Below, piece by piece: positions 45,535 through 55,357 of a DNA stretch of 64,000 nt. Each line of letters starts with the position of its first letter. The stretch's first letter is position 1. The notes below the pieces were generated by a model. That model was not told the DNA's origin. It was given only the letters and a program-made list of their open reading frames with translations, and did not search any database. Source of the stretch: Gammaproteobacteria bacterium RIFCSPHIGHO2_02_FULL_42_43. Lineage in GTDB: Bacteria > Pseudomonadota > Gammaproteobacteria > Coxiellales > Coxiellaceae. The stretch covers positions 305,873-369,872 of the forward strand of contig MGXR01000006.1 in the NCBI GenBank assembly GCA_001801425.1, read 5' to 3'. A program made the position numbers and the translations under genes.

Positions 45535-46413
45535 GTGAATTTATCTTATTACATAGAGCAAAGCAGCTTCACATCGCCTGGTATATTTCAAGATCTATTG
45601 AAACAATTTCCGGATGATGTAACAGATATTTGTCATTGTCTTCATCATTTATTTTTGCATTATAACGATATTAAATTATTGAATACGATAATTGATCCTG
45701 TGCGTTTTCATGAAATGAATTTTCGCACTGCGGCGGATATTTTTCAAAAAATGATGTCTCTTAATTCAAGCAGCATTTTGATTAAGCGCGTAGCTTCTCA
45801 TCGAGTGCTTGGTATTTGTCGTCATACCGCGTTAATTATTTGTAGTATTTTGCGTTCACGCAATATTCCTGCCAGATTGCGCGCGGGATTTGTAAATTAT
45901 CTTATTCCGGGAATGTATTTGGATGGTTATGCGCTCCAATTTTTTGATGCAACGTTAAAACGTTGGAGATCAATCGATTCTCGCACATCTGCATTATTAA
46001 TTAAAACTTACCAATTAGATATTCCTTTTAACCTAACTGATTTACCTTGTGATCGTTTTATCACAGCTGCTGAAGCGTGGGTTAAGTGTCGGCAAAAAGA
46101 AATTAATCCCGCGCGTTTCGGTTCGCGTGATTTTCGCGCAATGCCAATGATTCGAAATCGTCTGATTCAGGATTTGGCATTATTAAACAAAAAAGAATGT
46201 TTGCTTTGGGATGTGTGGGGCGCGATGCTGGATGATCAGATGGATTTTGTTTTGCTGGATGACCTTGCAGCAATATTGATTGATAAAAAAAGTTCTCTGA
46301 ATCATTACCAACAATTTTATTTTAATTACCCTTCGTTACAATTTAAAAATAAAATCTTGATGGATAATCCATTTTTAACACCTGAGTGGGTGGATGTGTC
46401 GTGTTATACCTAA
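45535..46413 (+). CDS. Transglutaminase-like protein, catalytic His replaced
   Basis: 292 residues. LGICRHTALIICSILRSRNIPARLRAGF holds the nucleophile Cys 95, and the second half (DRFITAAEAWVKCRQKE, then RDFRAMP and LALLNKKECLLWDVWG) fits a bacterial transglutaminase-like family that normally reads DHW-V-EYWD before the catalytic Asp. Here that spot reads DGYALQFFD, so His is replaced by Gly 131, while Asp 148 remains. Canonical triad chemistry is therefore doubtful. In andrimid synthesis a transglutaminase homologue (AdmF) forms amide bonds between carrier-bound units; a similar or non-catalytic role is possible. The start codon is a GTG two bases after the previous stop. Confidence 0.75.
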   Translation: MNLSYYIEQSSFTSPGIFQDLLKQFPDDVTDICHCLHHLFLHYNDIKLLNTIIDPVRFHEMNFRTAADIFQKMMSLNSSSILIKRVASHRVLGICRHTALIICSILRSRNIPARLRAGFVNYLIPGMYLDGYALQFFDATLKRWRSIDSRTSALLIKTYQLDIPFNLTDLPCDRFITAAEAWVKCRQKEINPARFGSRDFRAMPMIRNRLIQDLALLNKKECLLWDVWGAMLDDQMDFVLLDDLAAILIDKKSSLNHYQQFYFNYPSLQFKNKILMDNPFLTPEWVDVSCYT

Positions 46414-47315
46414 CTGATCTTAGCGTATTTATTCCAGAAACTATCTTTTCAATTGCTGATGTGCAGCAAGAAACAGGTTTATCTCGAGAGATGCTTTCTG
46501 TCTACCAAATTATTTATGGTTTGCGAACTATACCTGTTTGGCAATCTCTTGACTTGTTGAGTTTTTTGGAGCAATCAATAGCTCCGTTAGCAATTCATTA
46601 TCCATTTTCGTATCTTATTCATGTGCACACGGCGCGTTTTTTACTGCCACAGGGTTTATCTTTGGCGCAAAAGCTGAAAAATAAATTTGAGTGGTATGAA
46701 TGTTTGGCATTTTCCATGACACAATACAAATGCACTTCTTTTTTTAGAGCACTTGAACTTTTATCTGTGTTGTTTCAAAAAACCATGATCGATCGAGCAC
46801 TTATTGTGACTGGTGAAATTGCTTTTACGCCAAAATTGCGCGTTATTGCGCGATCCACTATTTCAGGTGATGCATCAACGGCAGTAGTAGTTTCTTCGCG
46901 AGGTCAACATCATCAATTGCTTGCCGTGCTCAGCCAATTTGTTCCGGGATATTCTCAAGGAATTTATGTATCTGATCGTGAGATGCAACAGTTTGATGCG
47001 CAGTTTATTACGCGGTTTTCTGAATTGATTTTGAAAACCTTGTTAAAAGCCGGCATCGCGTTGTCACAAATTTCCTGTATTTTACCGCATAACGTGAATA
47101 TCCCCACATGGAAAAAAATGGCATCAGCCTTGTCTTTTCCAATTGAAAAAATTTATCTTGATTGTGTTGCGCGTTTTGGCCATTGTTTTTGTTCCGATCA
47201 TTTAATTAATTTGCATTATGCAATTCAAGAGAATCGAATTAAGGCGGGTGATTATTATGTGATGGCGGGATGTGGGATGGGTTTTTATTTATCGGCATCG
47301 GTTTTTCGATTCTAA
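46401..47315 (+). CDS. Second KAS III-like protein (Cys-His-His)
   Basis: 304 residues from the GTG at 46401; a GTG at 46386 would add five residues. Cys 111 (YKCTSFFRAL), His 230 (LPHNVN) and His 261 (RFGHCFCSD) are at the same places as in the gene at 43058, again with His for the FabH Asn. SGDASTAVVV and the GCGMGFYLSAS C-terminal loop support the fold. The two proteins are clear paralogues of each other but far diverged. The gene overlaps its upstream neighbour by 13 bases, and its stop shares one base with the next ATG. Confidence 0.8.
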   Translation: MLYLTDLSVFIPETIFSIADVQQETGLSREMLSVYQIIYGLRTIPVWQSLDLLSFLEQSIAPLAIHYPFSYLIHVHTARFLLPQGLSLAQKLKNKFEWYECLAFSMTQYKCTSFFRALELLSVLFQKTMIDRALIVTGEIAFTPKLRVIARSTISGDASTAVVVSSRGQHHQLLAVLSQFVPGYSQGIYVSDREMQQFDAQFITRFSELILKTLLKAGIALSQISCILPHNVNIPTWKKMASALSFPIEKIYLDCVARFGHCFCSDHLINLHYAIQENRIKAGDYYVMAGCGMGFYLSASVFRF

Positions 47316-48124
47316 TGTTTCATATTCAACTACAAACTGTTCCAATGAATGTGATTGAAATTTCGGATCCACTGTTGCTGCGCGATTTTGAAATTTATTG
47401 CCGTGATTTACAAGCGGTAACGCATGGTGTAACAATTCCAAATTTTTCAGTTGCACGCGGCTATTCTTTTTCTTTTTTGGTGGATTATTTTTTTAAAATG
47501 CATCCTGAGTATATTGATTTTTTAAAAAATACAGAGCACTGCGCACTTATTCATTACACAGATGAATTTTCACCACAACATACGCACGTCGGTGCTTATT
47601 TGTCGGATCACTACGCGATGTCAACCCGTTTTTTGGATATTTCGGAGCAGGGAGTGTTGAGCGTTATCTCTGCGATGCAAATTTTATATCGTTTGCTGTC
47701 GCGATCAACGATTCAATCTGCAGCTATCGTAGCATTTGAACAAACAGCACTGGGATTGTCTGCTGATGATTTATCGTTAAAACCAGAAACGAGCGGTGTC
47801 GGAATTTTATTTTTTGATGCGTCTTTTCAATTGAAGCGCGCTCAAATTTTTTCAAGTCGCTTGCATGATCCTGCGCAATATTGTCAATCGTTCATTCAAG
47901 ACTTGCAAATGCCCGTGATTTCTCACGTGCTCATTCAGCGCGGCGGTAATTTTGCAGGTAACTGTTCGACGTTGCAAACAATCTCTCCCGGTATTTTTCC
48001 GATTTTTGCTTTTTTGAAAACATTGATTTCGAAACCCGGTTGTCATTTTGTGTTGATTGAAGATGTGTTGCGTGTCGATTGGGGGTGTTTGGTGTTTGAA
48101 TCTATTGACCCTGCCAAATCATGA
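47315..48124 (+). CDS. Degenerate KAS III-like protein
   Basis: 269 residues from the ATG at 47315 (TAATG junction with the preceding gene); an open extension to 47270 is less likely. It keeps the spacing of the fold (FLDISEQGVLSVISAMQIL, then SGVGILFFDA) but has Gly 113 where the paralogues have Cys, and LIQRGGN where they have PHNVN. It therefore lacks the acylation and His residues and is probably a non-catalytic partner, as seen for ketosynthase-like pairs. Homology is inferred from pattern and position, not strong identity. Confidence 0.6.
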   Translation: MFHIQLQTVPMNVIEISDPLLLRDFEIYCRDLQAVTHGVTIPNFSVARGYSFSFLVDYFFKMHPEYIDFLKNTEHCALIHYTDEFSPQHTHVGAYLSDHYAMSTRFLDISEQGVLSVISAMQILYRLLSRSTIQSAAIVAFEQTALGLSADDLSLKPETSGVGILFFDASFQLKRAQIFSSRLHDPAQYCQSFIQDLQMPVISHVLIQRGGNFAGNCSTLQTISPGIFPIFAFLKTLISKPGCHFVLIEDVLRVDWGCLVFESIDPAKS

Positions 48125-48153
48125 CAGTAACATAGGCTGTTTTTATCGTTCGC

Positions 48154-48183
48154 TGGACATAGACACGAGCGGTAGCGAGTGAA
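48154..48183 (+). repeat. Dispersed repeat TGGACATAGACACGAGCGGT type
   Basis: A 30-base element between the cluster's last gene and tRNA-Asn. Related copies in both orientations fill 61391-61551. It marks the right border of the biosynthetic cluster. Confidence 0.8.
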
Positions 48184-48194
48184 TCTGATTGTTT

Positions 48195-48269
<75 letters not shown>

Positions 48270-48271
48270 AA

Positions 48272-49450
48272 CTACCCCTCGATAAACTCCGCCATGCGTT
48301 GAATGGTTTTTTCTAGAGTCTCGATACTGGTCGCATAGGACAGACGAATGTGTCCGGGTGATCCAAATTCGGTGCCGGGAACGACTGCCACATGCGCTTT
48401 TTCAAGCAACAATTGTGATAAGGCAATATCATCTTTGAGATGTTGACGTGCAATGGCTTTTTCGACATTGGGAAATAAATAAAAAGCGCCGTCGGCAGCG
48501 GGGCAGATGACGCCCGGAATCGCCGATAATTTTTTTTGCAAAAAATCGTGGCGTTCTTTGAAAATTTTCTTCAAGCCTTTTAAAAATTCTTTTTCTTCAT
48601 TGAGCGCGAAGAGTGCCGCGTATTGAGAAATCGAGGCGGGGTTGGAAGTACTGTGCGATTGAATTTTTCGCATGGCATTTATGATGTCAGCGGGTCCCGC
48701 GGCATAACCAATGCGCCAACCTGTCATGGCATAGGATTTTGAAACGCCGTTCACCACGATTGTGCGCTCACGCAATGCATCACATACATTTAAAATATTC
48801 ACAAAAGAATGCATGCCCCACAAAATGTGTTCATACATATCATCAGTTGCAATGACAACGCTGGGATAACGAAGCAATACTTGTGCAAGCGATTTTAATT
48901 CTTGCGCCGTATACGCCATACCCGTTGGATTGCTGGGGCTATTTAAAATAAACAACCGTGTTTTGGGAGTGATCGCTTTCTCAAGTTGAGCAGCAGTAAT
49001 TTTATATCGTGCGTTGACATCCGTTTGCACGATGACCGAAATTCCACCCGCGAGCGCCACCATATCTGGATAGGAAACCCAATACGGTGCTGGAATAATC
49101 ACTTCATCGCCAGGATTTAAAAGCGCTTGCGCGAGATTATACAAACATTGTTTGGCGCCGCAAGAAATCATCACGTTGTCACGCGTGTAAGATAAATTAT
49201 TTTCGTTTTTGAATTTTTGAATGACTGCATCTTTGAGGGCAGGCATGCCATCGATTGCGGTATATTTTGTATGACCTGCTTGAATGGCTTTGATAGCAGC
49301 AGCTTTGATGGGCTCGGGAGTGTCAAAGTCAGGTTCGCCCACACTCAAATTAATGACGTCGATGCCTTTGGTGCGTAGTTCGTTCGCTTTAGCGCTAATG
49401 GACACGGTAGCAGAAGGTTTAACGCTTTGCGCGCGTTGTGAAATTTGCAT
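48272..49450 (-). CDS. aspC: Aspartate aminotransferase (class I PLP)
   Basis: 392 residues of the type I-gamma aminotransferase group, exchanging amino groups between aspartate and 2-oxoglutarate. SKSYAMTGWRIGYAAG holds the PLP lysine, NSPSNPTGM and the C-terminal RLSYATS Arg contact the substrate carboxylates. It runs opposite to uvrB with a 124-base divergent gap. The symbol follows common usage; aspB or aat would also be given to this subfamily. Confidence 0.92.
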   Translation of the reverse strand: MQISQRAQSVKPSATVSISAKANELRTKGIDVINLSVGEPDFDTPEPIKAAAIKAIQAGHTKYTAIDGMPALKDAVIQKFKNENNLSYTRDNVMISCGAKQCLYNLAQALLNPGDEVIIPAPYWVSYPDMVALAGGISVIVQTDVNARYKITAAQLEKAITPKTRLFILNSPSNPTGMAYTAQELKSLAQVLLRYPSVVIATDDMYEHILWGMHSFVNILNVCDALRERTIVVNGVSKSYAMTGWRIGYAAGPADIINAMRKIQSHSTSNPASISQYAALFALNEEKEFLKGLKKIFKERHDFLQKKLSAIPGVICPAADGAFYLFPNVEKAIARQHLKDDIALSQLLLEKAHVAVVPGTEFGSPGHIRLSYATSIETLEKTIQRMAEFIEG

Positions 49451-49493
49451 GATTTTGCCTCAGTTATTGCATTTTGAAAGAATTGTTACTGTT

Positions 49494-49536
49494 AGTAGTT
49501 CCCACTCAGCAGGTTGATTAACTTAAATTTTCAGAT
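49494..49536. repeat. Arm of the MITE-like element upstream of uvrB
   Basis: 43 bases matching the reverse complement of 7047-7089 at 38 positions. Only one arm is recognised here. It lies 38 bases before the uvrB ATG, in the gap shared with aspC. Confidence 0.7.
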
Positions 49537-49574
49537 GTTACTGTAATGAAATCACGTTCAGTTTACAATGTGCC

Positions 49575-51563
49575 ATGAACGATTTGTTTCAATTAGTAAC
49601 CCATTACCAACCCAGTGGCGATCAACCACAGGCGATTGAAAAATTGACCGAAGGATTACAGGCCGGTGTTTTGTATCAGACATTGCTTGGCGTCACGGGT
49701 TCTGGAAAGACATTCACGATCGCCAATGTAATTGAAAAAGTGCAGCGCCCGACCTTGGTTCTCGCACCCAACAAAACATTAGCGGCACAATTATATTCAG
49801 AGTTACGCGGATTTTTTCCACACAACGCAGTGGAATATTTTGTATCTTATTACGATTATTATCAGCCTGAAGCGTATATTCCCTCGACGGATACATTTAT
49901 TGAAAAAGATGCGTCGATTAACGCACACATAGAGCAAATGCGTTTGTCAGCAACCAAAGCAATATTGGAACGCAGCGATGCCATCATTGTTGCGACAGTT
50001 TCTGCGATTTATGGTTTGGGTGATCCGAAAGCCTATTTGAGTATGGTGTTGCATTTGAGCGTGAGTGATCGCATTGACCAACGCGTATTGTTGCGGCGCC
50101 TTGCAGAAATGCAATACACGCGCAACGAAACGGAACTGCATCGCGCAACGTATCGTGTTGCGGGCGATGTGATTGATATTTTTCCCGCGGATTCTGAAAA
50201 AGAAGCGATACGTGTGCAATTGTTCGATGATGAAATTGAAAAAATTATTTTTTTCGATCCGCTGACAAATCAAACACTACGCAAAACACCCCGTGTGACT
50301 ATTTTTCCTAAAACACATTATGTAACACCGCGCGCCACCATTGTAAAAATGATTGATACCGTCAAAATAGAATTAAAAGATCGTCTGGCTTATTTTGCAA
50401 AAGAAAATAAATTGGTTGAGCGTCAACGCTTGGAACAGCGTACGTTGTTTGATATTGAAATGTTATTGGAAATTGGTTATTGCTCGGGAATAGAAAATTA
50501 TTCACGTTATTTATCAGGCAGAAATGCAGGAGAGCCGCCGCCAACATTGATGGAATATTTGCCGCGCAATGCGTTGCTCATCGTTGATGAATCGCATGTC
50601 ACGATTCCGCAATTGGGTGGTATGTATTTGGGTGATCGCGCGCGAAAAGAAAATTTGGTGCAATATGGTTTTCGTTTGCCATCGGCGTTGGATAATCGTC
50701 CGCTGCGTTTTGATGAATTTGAACAATTGGCGCCGCAAATGATTTTTGTTTCTGCAACACCCGGTCAATATGAATTGACTCACTCGAGTGATGTGGTTGA
50801 ACTCGTCGTGCGCCCAACCGGTTTGCTTGACCCGGAAGTGGAAGTGCGTCCTGTGAAAACACAGGTCGATGATTTGTTGTCTGAAGTAAAATTGCGCGCG
50901 CAAAAAAATGAACGCACTTTGGTGACAACGCTGACTAAACGCATGTCAGAAGATTTAACGGAATATTTTTTGGAGCGTGGCGTGAAGGTGCGTTATCTGC
51001 ATTCCGATATTGAAACGGTGGAGCGTGTTGAAATATTGCGTGATTTACGATTGGGTGTGTTTGATGTGTTGATCGGTATTAATTTGCTGCGTGAAGGATT
51101 GGATTTACCTGAAGTGTCGTTGGTTGCGATTTTGGATGCGGATAAAGAGGGATTTTTACGGTCTGAGCGATCATTGGTGCAAACGATAGGACGTGCTGCG
51201 AGAAATTTGCATGGTAGGGCGATTTTGTATGCGGATAAAATTACTGCGTCGATGAAACGCGCAATGGATGAAACAAGGCGCCGTCGTGAACGACAACACA
51301 CGTATAACCAAACGCATGGTATTACGCCCGCCGGGATACAAAAAGCGGTTTGTGATATGATCGAAGCTGATGTGCAAGAAGCAAAGAACGAGGATCGCAC
51401 CGTGGATGCGGTGCTGGCATTAACGCCCGCAGCATTTGAAAAAACGCTACAAACACTTGAAAAAGAAATGTTGGCGTGTGCGAAAAATCTCGAATTTGAA
51501 AAAGCCGCGAGCTTGCGTGATCGAATGACAGCGATGAAGCAGATGCGTTTTTATGGAAGATAA
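49575..51563 (+). CDS. uvrB: Excinuclease ABC subunit B
   Basis: 662 residues, full length. It is the helicase-like damage verifier of nucleotide excision repair. [13 protein letters not shown] is the P-loop, [12 protein letters not shown] is the DNA-clamping hairpin, and the C-terminal UVR domain ([23 protein letters not shown]) binds UvrC. It overlaps the GGDEF gene by 11 bases. Confidence 0.97.
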   Translation: MNDLFQLVTHYQPSGDQPQAIEKLTEGLQAGVLYQTLLGVTGSGKTFTIANVIEKVQRPTLVLAPNKTLAAQLYSELRGFFPHNAVEYFVSYYDYYQPEAYIPSTDTFIEKDASINAHIEQMRLSATKAILERSDAIIVATVSAIYGLGDPKAYLSMVLHLSVSDRIDQRVLLRRLAEMQYTRNETELHRATYRVAGDVIDIFPADSEKEAIRVQLFDDEIEKIIFFDPLTNQTLRKTPRVTIFPKTHYVTPRATIVKMIDTVKIELKDRLAYFAKENKLVERQRLEQRTLFDIEMLLEIGYCSGIENYSRYLSGRNAGEPPPTLMEYLPRNALLIVDESHVTIPQLGGMYLGDRARKENLVQYGFRLPSALDNRPLRFDEFEQLAPQMIFVSATPGQYELTHSSDVVELVVRPTGLLDPEVEVRPVKTQVDDLLSEVKLRAQKNERTLVTTLTKRMSEDLTEYFLERGVKVRYLHSDIETVERVEILRDLRLGVFDVLIGINLLREGLDLPEVSLVAILDADKEGFLRSERSLVQTIGRAARNLHGRAILYADKITASMKRAMDETRRRRERQHTYNQTHGITPAGIQKAVCDMIEADVQEAKNEDRTVDAVLALTPAAFEKTLQTLEKEMLACAKNLEFEKAASLRDRMTAMKQMRFYGR

Positions 51564-53064
51564 TGCCAAGCGATTACAACGCGCGATACGATGGTATGCA
51601 GTATCTGCTTTGATTATTGTTGGGTTAATCATCGCAGGCATTGTCATTCTTCCCTTACGCGCACGCTTGTTTGATTTTCAAAAAAGTCATTTGGCTTTTT
51701 CAAGAGACATGGCAATCTTGGTGATCAGTGAAACAATGCATCCATTGCAAAATATCGCGAATCAATTGGCGGCGCGTGCGGATGTGCGTGATATTTTGCG
51801 CGAATACAACGACGGAAAAATAAAAAAATCGCAAGCGCATGCAAAATTGTCTGAGTTAACTTCAGAAACTTTAGCAAGCAACCCTGATTTAATTGCGTTA
51901 ATGCGCTTTGATCGTAACCGCACATTGATTGCTTCACGCGGAAAAATTTCTTTGCCTCTTGCATCGCTTAGCACATTATTAACCGATAAAACTATTGTGC
52001 AAGGTCCGTTTTTTGAAAAAAATAATCATTACATGCTGATTGCTGCTCCAATTTTTTCACAAATGCATCAGCTGTTGGGTTACACCGTGTGTGCTTTTCG
52101 TTTGCAAAAATTGGAAGACATGATGAATCAATCTATGCAATCTAAGTTAGGAAAAGCATTTGTTTTTTACGCGAAAGATCATCAGGTGCATTGGTTTAGC
52201 ATGTCGCACATTCATCCAAAAACTCAGGAATTATTGACGAATGATACACAGCTCAATAGCATTTTATTGAATGCGTTACAAAAAAATATTTCCGGCGTTG
52301 ATTCCAATACATTTGATCACGTGGGTCTCGTGGTTGCCTATGCGCCCATTCCTGATTTGTCGTGGGGGGTTGCGATTGTGGCAGATCGTTTAGATTTATA
52401 TCACTCCATCCAAAATGTGGTTATGGTTTTGTTTGCGATTGCGACGGCGATTTTAATTTTATTTGCGTTTGGTTTGAATGCAGTGTTGCGCCCCTTGTCT
52501 TCGCAATTATTATTTCGTGATGCGGAGCTGAAAACGCTTGTTGAAAAAAGCCAAGAAAAATTAAAATTTTTAAATGAACGTTTGTATGGATTGGCGATGT
52601 ATGATTCTTTAACGCAAGTGCTTACACGCACGGCATTTTATGCGCGCGCTGAAGCGGAATTGTCGCGTTGCCAGCGCCTCAAAAAAAGTTGTGCGTTGCT
52701 GTTCATTGATTTAGATCATTTCAAATCGATCAATGATCGTTTTGGGCATAACGCGGGTGATATTTTTTTAAAAGAATTTGCAGCGCGATTGTCAAAAACA
52801 ATTCGAAAAGAGGATACCGTTGCACGATTGGGTGGTGATGAATTTGTGTTGTTGATATCGGAAGGTTCGCAAGATTTTTCAGTCGACAATGTGTTGGCGC
52901 GTGTATCACAAGTGACGCTTGAGCCTATTCAGTTACCAGACCACGCGGAAAAAGTGAATATGAGTGTTGGTGTTGCAATCTATCCGCACGACGGCGAAAA
53001 ATTGGATGAGTTGTTATGCGTGGCGGATCAGCGGATGTATGCAGTCAAATTAAATAAAAAATAA
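51553..53064 (+). CDS. Membrane-bound diguanylate cyclase (GGDEF)
   Basis: 503 residues. Membrane helices near 17-35 and about 290-312 flank a periplasmic sensor region of roughly 250 residues (double-Cache-like). The GGDEF motif is intact at 427-431 and an inhibitory RxxD (RKED) lies five residues before it, so an active, feedback-inhibited c-di-GMP synthase is expected. It starts inside the end of uvrB, which implies translational coupling. The signal sensed is unknown. Confidence 0.88.
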   Translation: MEDNAKRLQRAIRWYAVSALIIVGLIIAGIVILPLRARLFDFQKSHLAFSRDMAILVISETMHPLQNIANQLAARADVRDILREYNDGKIKKSQAHAKLSELTSETLASNPDLIALMRFDRNRTLIASRGKISLPLASLSTLLTDKTIVQGPFFEKNNHYMLIAAPIFSQMHQLLGYTVCAFRLQKLEDMMNQSMQSKLGKAFVFYAKDHQVHWFSMSHIHPKTQELLTNDTQLNSILLNALQKNISGVDSNTFDHVGLVVAYAPIPDLSWGVAIVADRLDLYHSIQNVVMVLFAIATAILILFAFGLNAVLRPLSSQLLFRDAELKTLVEKSQEKLKFLNERLYGLAMYDSLTQVLTRTAFYARAEAELSRCQRLKKSCALLFIDLDHFKSINDRFGHNAGDIFLKEFAARLSKTIRKEDTVARLGGDEFVLLISEGSQDFSVDNVLARVSQVTLEPIQLPDHAEKVNMSVGVAIYPHDGEKLDELLCVADQRMYAVKLNKK

Positions 53065-53065
53065 T

Positions 53066-53911
53066 CTAAATAAATTGCTGAATCAACATATCGGCTTTTT
53101 TTAGTTTTTCTAAATCCACACCGTGTTCAATGCGCAACGTATCAAGCAATGCAATTACTTTTTCAGTCGCGACATTGCCGCTCGCACCTTTGGCGTAAGG
53201 GCAGCCGCCAAGTCCACCGACAGCACTATCAATTTTGTAAACACCCATTTGCACACATATCTTAATATTAGCAAGCGCTTGCCCGCGCGCATCATGAAAA
53301 TGAATCGCTATTTTTTCTACAGGCATAAATGCGCTGACTGCTTGAATGAGTTGCTGGGTGAGTGCGGGTGTGCCAGCGCCGATCGTGTCGCCCAACGCAA
53401 TTTCATCGCAGCCCATTTCCAATAATTGTTTTGCTAAAAGCGCTGTTTTTTGCGCATCCATCGCGCCTTCATCTGGGCAACCCAGCGCGCAAGAAATATA
53501 AGCGCGCACAAATATTTTTTTGGGTTTTGTGATGGCGAGAATTTCGCGAATGCGTTCTATACTGTCTGCGATGCTGCAATGCATATTTTTTTGCGCAAAT
53601 GTTTCGGAAATTGCAGTGATCACCGATATATAATCACAATGATAGGGCAGCGCTTCTTGCAATCCTTTTAGATTGGGAATCAAAACAGAATATCGTGCGT
53701 GTGCGTTTTTAGGAAGTTGCTGCATTAACAGCGCGTGATCAGCAAGTGCTGGAATGCGCTTAGCGGATACAAAACTCGTGACTTCAATGATGGGTAACCC
53801 CGCATCGGCCAGCAGTTGAATAAATTTTAATTTCACTTCAGTGGGTACAAATTTTTTTTCATCTTGTAAGCCGTCGCGCGGGCTTACTTCCGTAATGATT
53901 GCTTTTGTCAT
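53066..53911 (-). CDS. mvaB: Hydroxymethylglutaryl-CoA lyase
   Basis: 281 residues of the DRE-TIM lyase family. EVSPRDGLQDEKKFV is the N-terminal metal/substrate motif, and GLGGCPYAKGASGNVATE carries the catalytic Cys. It splits HMG-CoA to acetoacetate and acetyl-CoA in leucine breakdown. None of the other leucine catabolic genes are in the window. It follows mtaD by two bases and converges on the GGDEF gene. Confidence 0.92.
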   Translation of the reverse strand: MTKAIITEVSPRDGLQDEKKFVPTEVKLKFIQLLADAGLPIIEVTSFVSAKRIPALADHALLMQQLPKNAHARYSVLIPNLKGLQEALPYHCDYISVITAISETFAQKNMHCSIADSIERIREILAITKPKKIFVRAYISCALGCPDEGAMDAQKTALLAKQLLEMGCDEIALGDTIGAGTPALTQQLIQAVSAFMPVEKIAIHFHDARGQALANIKICVQMGVYKIDSAVGGLGGCPYAKGASGNVATEKVIALLDTLRIEHGVDLEKLKKADMLIQQFI

Positions 53912-53913
53912 TG

Positions 53914-55236
53914 CTATCCTTGCGTAGGCCTAACTTTATTCGCCCAATACTGCGCTTTTTTAATTATTTCTGTTGTATCTAACGTGGTAAATTTGCACTG
54001 ATTCAATAATTGTTTTCCTGCGACAAATACATCGCTCACTTGCAATCGATTGAGTGCGTAAACCACATGCGAAGCAGGATGAAATACGGGTTGTGTGAAG
54101 AGATGATCAAAATCGATAGCAATCACATCCGCATATTTTCCTTTCTCGACAGAGCCAATTTCTTTTTCAAGCCCCACTGTTTTTGCGCCATTAATCGTTG
54201 CCATTTCAATGACAGTCATTGCATCGAGCGCCGTTGGATTTTTGTCGAGTGCTTTGGCGATGAAAGCGGCAGTCTGCATTTCTCCAAATAGATCGAGATC
54301 GTTGTTGCTGGCAGCGCCATCGGTGCCAAGCGATACATTTACACCTGCGTTGATTAATTTTGAAATGGGTGCAAAGCCACTGCCCAATTTTAAATTAGAC
54401 TCTGGATTATGCGAAACGTGTAACTTTCGTTTCGCGCACAATTCAATTTCCGCATCTGTCAAATGCACCATGTGCACGGCGATTAATTGTTCATTCAGCA
54501 AACCCAATTGATCAAAGCGCGTCATTGGGCGATTGCCATATTTTTCAAGATTAATATTAATTTCTGCTTCGGTTTCGTGTAAATGAATATGAATACGTAA
54601 ATTGTGTTCATTTGAAAATTGTTGGCACAGCAATAAACTTTCGTCATCGTTGACATAAGGCGAATGCGGCGCTAATGCAAAAGTAATGAGCGGATGTGGA
54701 TCACGTTCTTGATACGCTTGTTTTGCCTTTTGAATGTATTCCGCTGTGTTTTTTGCCCAGCCCGTTGGAACACTGCCCACCCAAAATCCAATGCAAGCGC
54801 GCATGCCCGCATCGATGGCAGCGCGCGCCGTTTCATTGGGAAAAAAATAATGATCATTGAAACAGGTGGTGCCACCTCGCAACATTTCCGCAATCGCCAA
54901 TTGCGAGCCATCGTAAATGCTTTCAGGGCAGAGTAATTTTGCTTCTGCCGGCCAAATGTGTTTGTGCAGCCAATCCATGAGCGGTAAATCATCGGCCAAT
55001 CCGCGCAGTAAATTCATCGGGGTGTGCGCGTGCGTGTTAATTAATCCTGGCATAACGAGGTGATGCGCGCGATTGAGTGTGTTTTTAGCGGTATATTTGA
55101 CTTGTGCCGCTTGCGTGGGGAGTATGTCAAGGATGCGACCCTGATCGATGGCAACCGTGTGATGTTGGAGCAACATATCGCGGGGAACGACGGGTAAAAT
55201 CCAACGAGCGTGCAGTAACGTGTCTATCGATTGCAT
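53914..55236 (-). CDS. mtaD: 5-methylthioadenosine/S-adenosylhomocysteine deaminase
   Basis: 440 residues of the amidohydrolase superfamily. MPGLINTHAHTPMNLLRG holds the first metal-binding His pair, HIHLHETEAEI and SLGTDGAASNNDLDLF the others. It deaminates methylthioadenosine or S-adenosylhomocysteine. It forms a two-gene unit with HMG-CoA lyase, with which it has no obvious pathway link. Confidence 0.88.
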   Translation of the reverse strand: MQSIDTLLHARWILPVVPRDMLLQHHTVAIDQGRILDILPTQAAQVKYTAKNTLNRAHHLVMPGLINTHAHTPMNLLRGLADDLPLMDWLHKHIWPAEAKLLCPESIYDGSQLAIAEMLRGGTTCFNDHYFFPNETARAAIDAGMRACIGFWVGSVPTGWAKNTAEYIQKAKQAYQERDPHPLITFALAPHSPYVNDDESLLLCQQFSNEHNLRIHIHLHETEAEININLEKYGNRPMTRFDQLGLLNEQLIAVHMVHLTDAEIELCAKRKLHVSHNPESNLKLGSGFAPISKLINAGVNVSLGTDGAASNNDLDLFGEMQTAAFIAKALDKNPTALDAMTVIEMATINGAKTVGLEKEIGSVEKGKYADVIAIDFDHLFTQPVFHPASHVVYALNRLQVSDVFVAGKQLLNQCKFTTLDTTEIIKKAQYWANKVRPTQG

Positions 55237-55287
55237 GGCACCCCCTTAATTTTTTAACCCCCACCATCTTAATCGAATTTAGCTTCA

Positions 55288-55317
55288 TTGATAAAGCAAA
55301 AAAACACAATTTATGTT
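55288..55317 (+). promoter_or_regulatory. Probable gyrA promoter
   Basis: TTGATA (55288-55293) and TATGTT (55312-55317) are 18 bases apart, leaving a leader of about 35 bases before the gyrA ATG at 55358. AAAGGGCG precedes the ATG. The -10 is imperfect. Confidence 0.4.
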
Positions 55318-55357
55318 AGAATGAACCCCATATTTTGATCGAAAAAGGGCGTCTCTC

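Noticed and set aside
48284..48300. Terminator for aspC or the cluster near the tRNA
   Set aside because: No stem followed by a T-run could be found in the short convergent gap.
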